Below, one piece after another: positions 60,817 through 64,000 of a stretch of 64,000 bases of DNA (positions within the stretch are counted from its first letter, which is position 1; every line of letters starts with the position of its first letter). This DNA is from Symbiodinium natans (taxonomy: Eukaryota; Sar; Dinophyceae; Suessiales; Symbiodiniaceae): NCBI GenBank assembly GCA_905221605.1, contig CAJNDS010002477.1:188001-252000 (forward strand), written 5' to 3'. Under the pieces are notes generated by a model. It searched no databases, had not been told where the DNA came from, and worked only from the letters and a program-made list of their open reading frames with translations. The translations under genes and the position numbers were made by a program.

Positions 60817-61037
60817 CTTCGGGGCTCAGGGCTGTGGCCTGACTTCGACCCTAGTAGGGGCTGGGAATGGTTGAGGTTTGAAGGATTTAGAGTTGGGAGC
60901 CACAAGGCGGAAACAAGCATCTTTTGAGAGGGTTGGTGCTTCGGTTCTTGAGCTTCGGGTTTCGGATTTAGTGGATCAGGGCTCACGAAGATTCGTCCTA
61001 AGGTGCCCACCAGCAGCAGGAGACCCCACCGAGGACA

Positions 61038-61120
61038 GCAACCTCGTGCAGTTTGGGGTTTAGGGTTTAGGGTTTAGGGTTTAGGGTTTAGGGTTTAGGG
61101 TTTAGGGTTTAGGGTTTAGG
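61038..61120. repeat. TTTAGGG run
   Basis: About 11 perfect units between 61035 and 61120, downstream of the LURP-like gene. A degenerate run continues at 61277-61340. Confidence 0.93.
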
Positions 61121-61569
61121 GTGGGTTTAGGGCCGTAAGCGCTTTAAGGTTTCAGGTTTTAACAACATGATCTAATGCCATCGACCCGGTTGAACAGGCG
61201 CAATCACCTGAGGACCCTGCAGCGGTGGCAAAAGTTGGTGACCAGCACCTTAAGGCAAGAGAGTGAGATACTTGGGTATAGGGTTTAGGGTTTAGGATTT
61301 ATAGGGTTTAGGCTTTAAGGGTTTAGGGTTTAGGGTTCAGGTGACCCCTTTCCACGAGCTGCTGGGGTGCAAGGCATCAGAGCTCGTCAGGCCGGAGCGG
61401 ACTTTTTCTAACGAAGCACAGCAGCTCCAATGCTTCTGCGCCTGTGACCAACTCACTCACTGTTTTTGGCCACCCAACCATACACCCCTAGTTGACCACG
61501 ATGCTACTCGTAGCACTGAAGAGGGGCACTTTCATTATATACAGCTCTGCAACCCCCAGGTACGGGGCC

Positions 61570-64000
61570 TCACAGACCCTTCTTCATCATCTCAGGCTCG
61601 AGTAGAATGATGCCCAAGACGCACCCCAGCAACAGGATCCCGTCGTAGTCTGGGGAAACCTGCGTTCTCAAAGAGGCTTGCAGAGTTGTGCTCGAAGTGT
61701 CCCAGAAGAACACGACCAGGTACCCTGAAACCGTAAACCCACAGCCACCACGGATTCGGCAACCCCTACCTGACGGCTCATGGGTATTTGTGAGCAAAGT
61801 GCTAAGTCAGATAGCCCAGATTCTGACCTGAACTGCGTGCTTACAACCAGACCTAGTTACCTGTAAACACTCAAGTACAGCCCTCAACAAGGAGCCTGTA
61901 CTCGAAGTTCCTCTGCTTTCTTGACGCTTCTTGCAATCACCGCTCGTCGGTCCTAAGTGGAGGTGAAGGGTTTTGGGTGGACAGATCATCCTTGGCCAAA
62001 CCCCTTTGAAGACTTAAGATGCAAAGTCTTGCTCAGCAGCGACTGCTGCTCGTCGTGCACACTATTTCAAAAGTAGCGTCTCTAAGCGTCTGGAACTCCA
62101 TGCTGAAGCCCGGGAGATCCTTGGCACGTGACAGCGCAAGGTGTTCTGCTTCTGAACTGCCTGGGGTGGCCTGGGGCGACATATCTGCAGCAGTACCGTG
62201 CAATCAAGCGTCGGTGGTCCTGATCGAAGCGCATGGACTCTGCATGTGGTACAGGACCACACCATTCCCATCGACAGAAACTTTGCCAAATACGGCACCA
62301 TTGCCGTCAAAAATCGTCAACAGCGATTTTGCTCCCGCCGAACTTGCCCGAATCATCATCTTGGCGCACTTGAATCTACAACTTTTACACACGGCAAACA
62401 CTTGAGGGAAACCTTGAGATTCACCTTGCTACCGAGCAGCATCCTTCTTGCCCTAAACCCTAAACCCTAAACCCGAAACCCGAAACCCGAAACCCGAAAC
62501 CCTAAACCCTAAACCCTAAACCCTAAACCCTACCCCCTAAACCCTTAAAGGGGCTCCAAGGTACGCGTCTCGCTTGCTGCTGCACATCTGTGATGGTGAT
62601 CATGCCCCCCTCTTGCAAGGTGGCCTCCCGGGCCGAGCCGCGCACCCCTCAAATTAGGGTTTAGGGTTGAGGGTTTGGGGTTTAGGGTTTTAAGGTTTAG
62701 GGATTACCTAAACTCCCCAAAGCCGCCCCACGAAGACCGACACCCCGAATGCCTCCAAACTCCAAGGCCTCGTTGGGGTCTAGGGTTTTGGGTTTAGGGT
62801 TTGGGGTTTAGTGGCTTAGAGGGCAGGAAGGAGCAGGATCCTCTCTCTTTCTCGTCCCCCCCCCCAAGCCTCCAGCACTTTCTTCCCGCTTGGAAGATTG
62901 ATCGGAAAGGACTGTACCTTGGCGCCATGTCTAATCGCCCTGAACCTCTCCGTCTCTATGCCATTCAAAGCAATGGCACTCCTGAACCTTCAAACGAAAG
63001 TCTGGATTCTCATGGGAGACCCTAGGTACAGGGCTAGTGATGTGCGCCATGTCGATAATGAAGCGTGACTCGCTGTCTTTCATCACAAACTCTGCACCTG
63101 GGCTCATCAGGGTTTATCGGGGTTCGTAGGGGCTCGTACATGTAGGGGCTTGTTGTTCCAGAAAAGGGTCCCAAAAGTGTCTCTGCGGCTGAGATTCAAA
63201 GCACGGGAATTGGAACTGCCTGCGCGGAGAGGAGCGCGGCGGCTGCACCGGAATCCTTGACCATGAATGGGTCGCTCTGGGCGGGCGTTGACGGCGGCTT
63301 GAAGAAGTGGCTGCAGCAGAGCACTATGAGGATGACCACCAAGACAAGGATGACCACGTCCAGCAGCATGCTGCCCACGTTCATGGCGCTCTCTGAACGC
63401 ACGTAGCTTTCCATGAATGCAAGGGACATGACCTTGGCGTTCATTGAAATGCTGGAGACGCACCCGGGATTTCTTGTGCTTGGCATTTGACAACGCCCAT
63501 CCTAGACCCTGTTCTTTTTCTCCCCTTGCATTCCTTCGTCTTTCCTTCTTGCTGGCGTTCCCTCCTTGCCTCGAAATTTTGGCGGCTTCCAAACACGAAT
63601 CCCCACGCCCTGAGCCCCAGACCCAGCAAGAAAATACTGGCCGACCCATAATCCACCTAACCTCACCATACCTCACCTGGCTTGGCACGACCCCCAACCA
63701 GACCCTAATTCGCCTGGCCCCGGCGTTGTGGCATCAGAGGGATTCCCCTCCCTCTAAATCCCCTCTCACGGTTACCCCCACGCTTTTGGGAAGTGTTCGG
63801 GGTTTGTTCTACGGAGCACTGGGAGTTAGGTTCCTCGGCTTGACCTAGCAGGGTGTGGGCAGGAGCTTTTGCCCCTGCCCCTGTACCCCCCCTCCTCTCC
63901 CTGCCCCGACAGGCGCCGCTCATGCTACTTAGGCAGGCGGGGGAAGCTCTTGAAGAGAACGATAGCGTGCGGCATCATAGTCGTGGTGCGACATTGCCAT
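61570..64000 (-). CDS. Membrane protein, LURP-one/scramblase-like outline, 7 exons
   Basis: Exons: 64000-63948, 63451-63249, 63097-63035, 62647-62581, 62343-62240, 61724-61668, 61649-61570. They sum to 627 nt, 208 codons plus TGA, with every junction in phase (donors GC, GT, GC, GC, GT, GA; all AG acceptors). The ATG is the last three bases of the window. A strongly hydrophobic segment (LLDVVILVLVVILIVLCC) lies near residues 48-66, so one transmembrane helix is likely. After it come short beta-like strands: PFMVKDSGAEFVMKDSESRF, GGMITITDV, LLTIFDGNGAVFGKVSVDG, GVVLYHM, YLVVFFW, then the hydrophobic C-terminal helix YDGILLLGCVLGIILLE. Alternating strands around a closing hydrophobic helix resemble the tubby/LURP-one/phospholipid-scramblase fold; that assignment is inference. 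That it is a real gene is much surer than its family. Confidence 0.82.
62450..62550. repeat. CCCTAAA/CCCGAAA run in the LURP-like gene
   Basis: CCCTAAA units enclose four CCCGAAA variants. The run lies between exons 62647-62581 and 62343-62240; on the other side of exon 62647-62581 is TTTAGGG-type sequence (62655-62702), the same inverted bracket. Confidence 0.92.

Overview
This window reads as nuclear DNA of a core dinoflagellate. No gene is a single long reading frame. Genes are strings of very small exons (mostly 27-110 nt) on the minus strand, joined by introns whose donors are GC, GT or GA and whose acceptors are AG, usually followed by G. Telomere-type heptamers (CCCTAAA/TTTAGGG) are scattered through introns and spacers. 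Those three traits together are characteristic of dinoflagellates; I cannot name genus or species from sequence alone.

I read exons by eye on the minus strand and joined them by phase and family similarity. Five genes come out complete or nearly so: electron transfer flavoprotein beta subunit (16 exons, 1161-13624, exactly 255 codons with stop), 40S ribosomal protein S11/uS17 (14951-17166), an F-box plus actin-related protein of the plant ARP8 type (17596-24924), a ClpP-type protease subunit (about 25801-29127) and a small membrane protein with a LURP-one/scramblase-like outline (61570-64000, 7 exons, 209 codons with stop). In transcription order they run LURP-like, further genes, ClpP, ARP8, RPS11, ETFB, all on the minus strand: a unidirectional tandem array with short spacers. 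No pathway links these neighbours: mitochondrial electron transfer, cytosolic ribosome, nuclear/nucleolar ARP, organellar proteolysis.

Partial genes include an ankyrin-repeat C terminus (49759-50148), a gene starting at 57267 with a possible last exon at 54543, and two copies of a short first exon at 32.7 and 33.7 kb. Several isolated exon-like islands, some inside the 6.2-kb intron 13 of ETFB, could not be assigned.

From 37.4 to 49.05 kb the window holds no gene I can support. It is a repeat block: AT-rich microsatellite, a 5.6-kb GAGCTC/TCTCTATC-rich degenerate repeat, a 0.69-kb tandem duplication, a 2.8-kb array of foldback (hairpin) units, a 57-bp tandem repeat with an embedded telomere motif, and a 62-nt poly-G tract. 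Long GTA and CA microsatellites lie at 55.8 and 59.5 kb.

The most striking pattern is that many introns carry TTTAGGG-type repeats just after the donor and CCCTAAA-type repeats just before the acceptor in transcript sense. Intron ends could therefore pair with each other.
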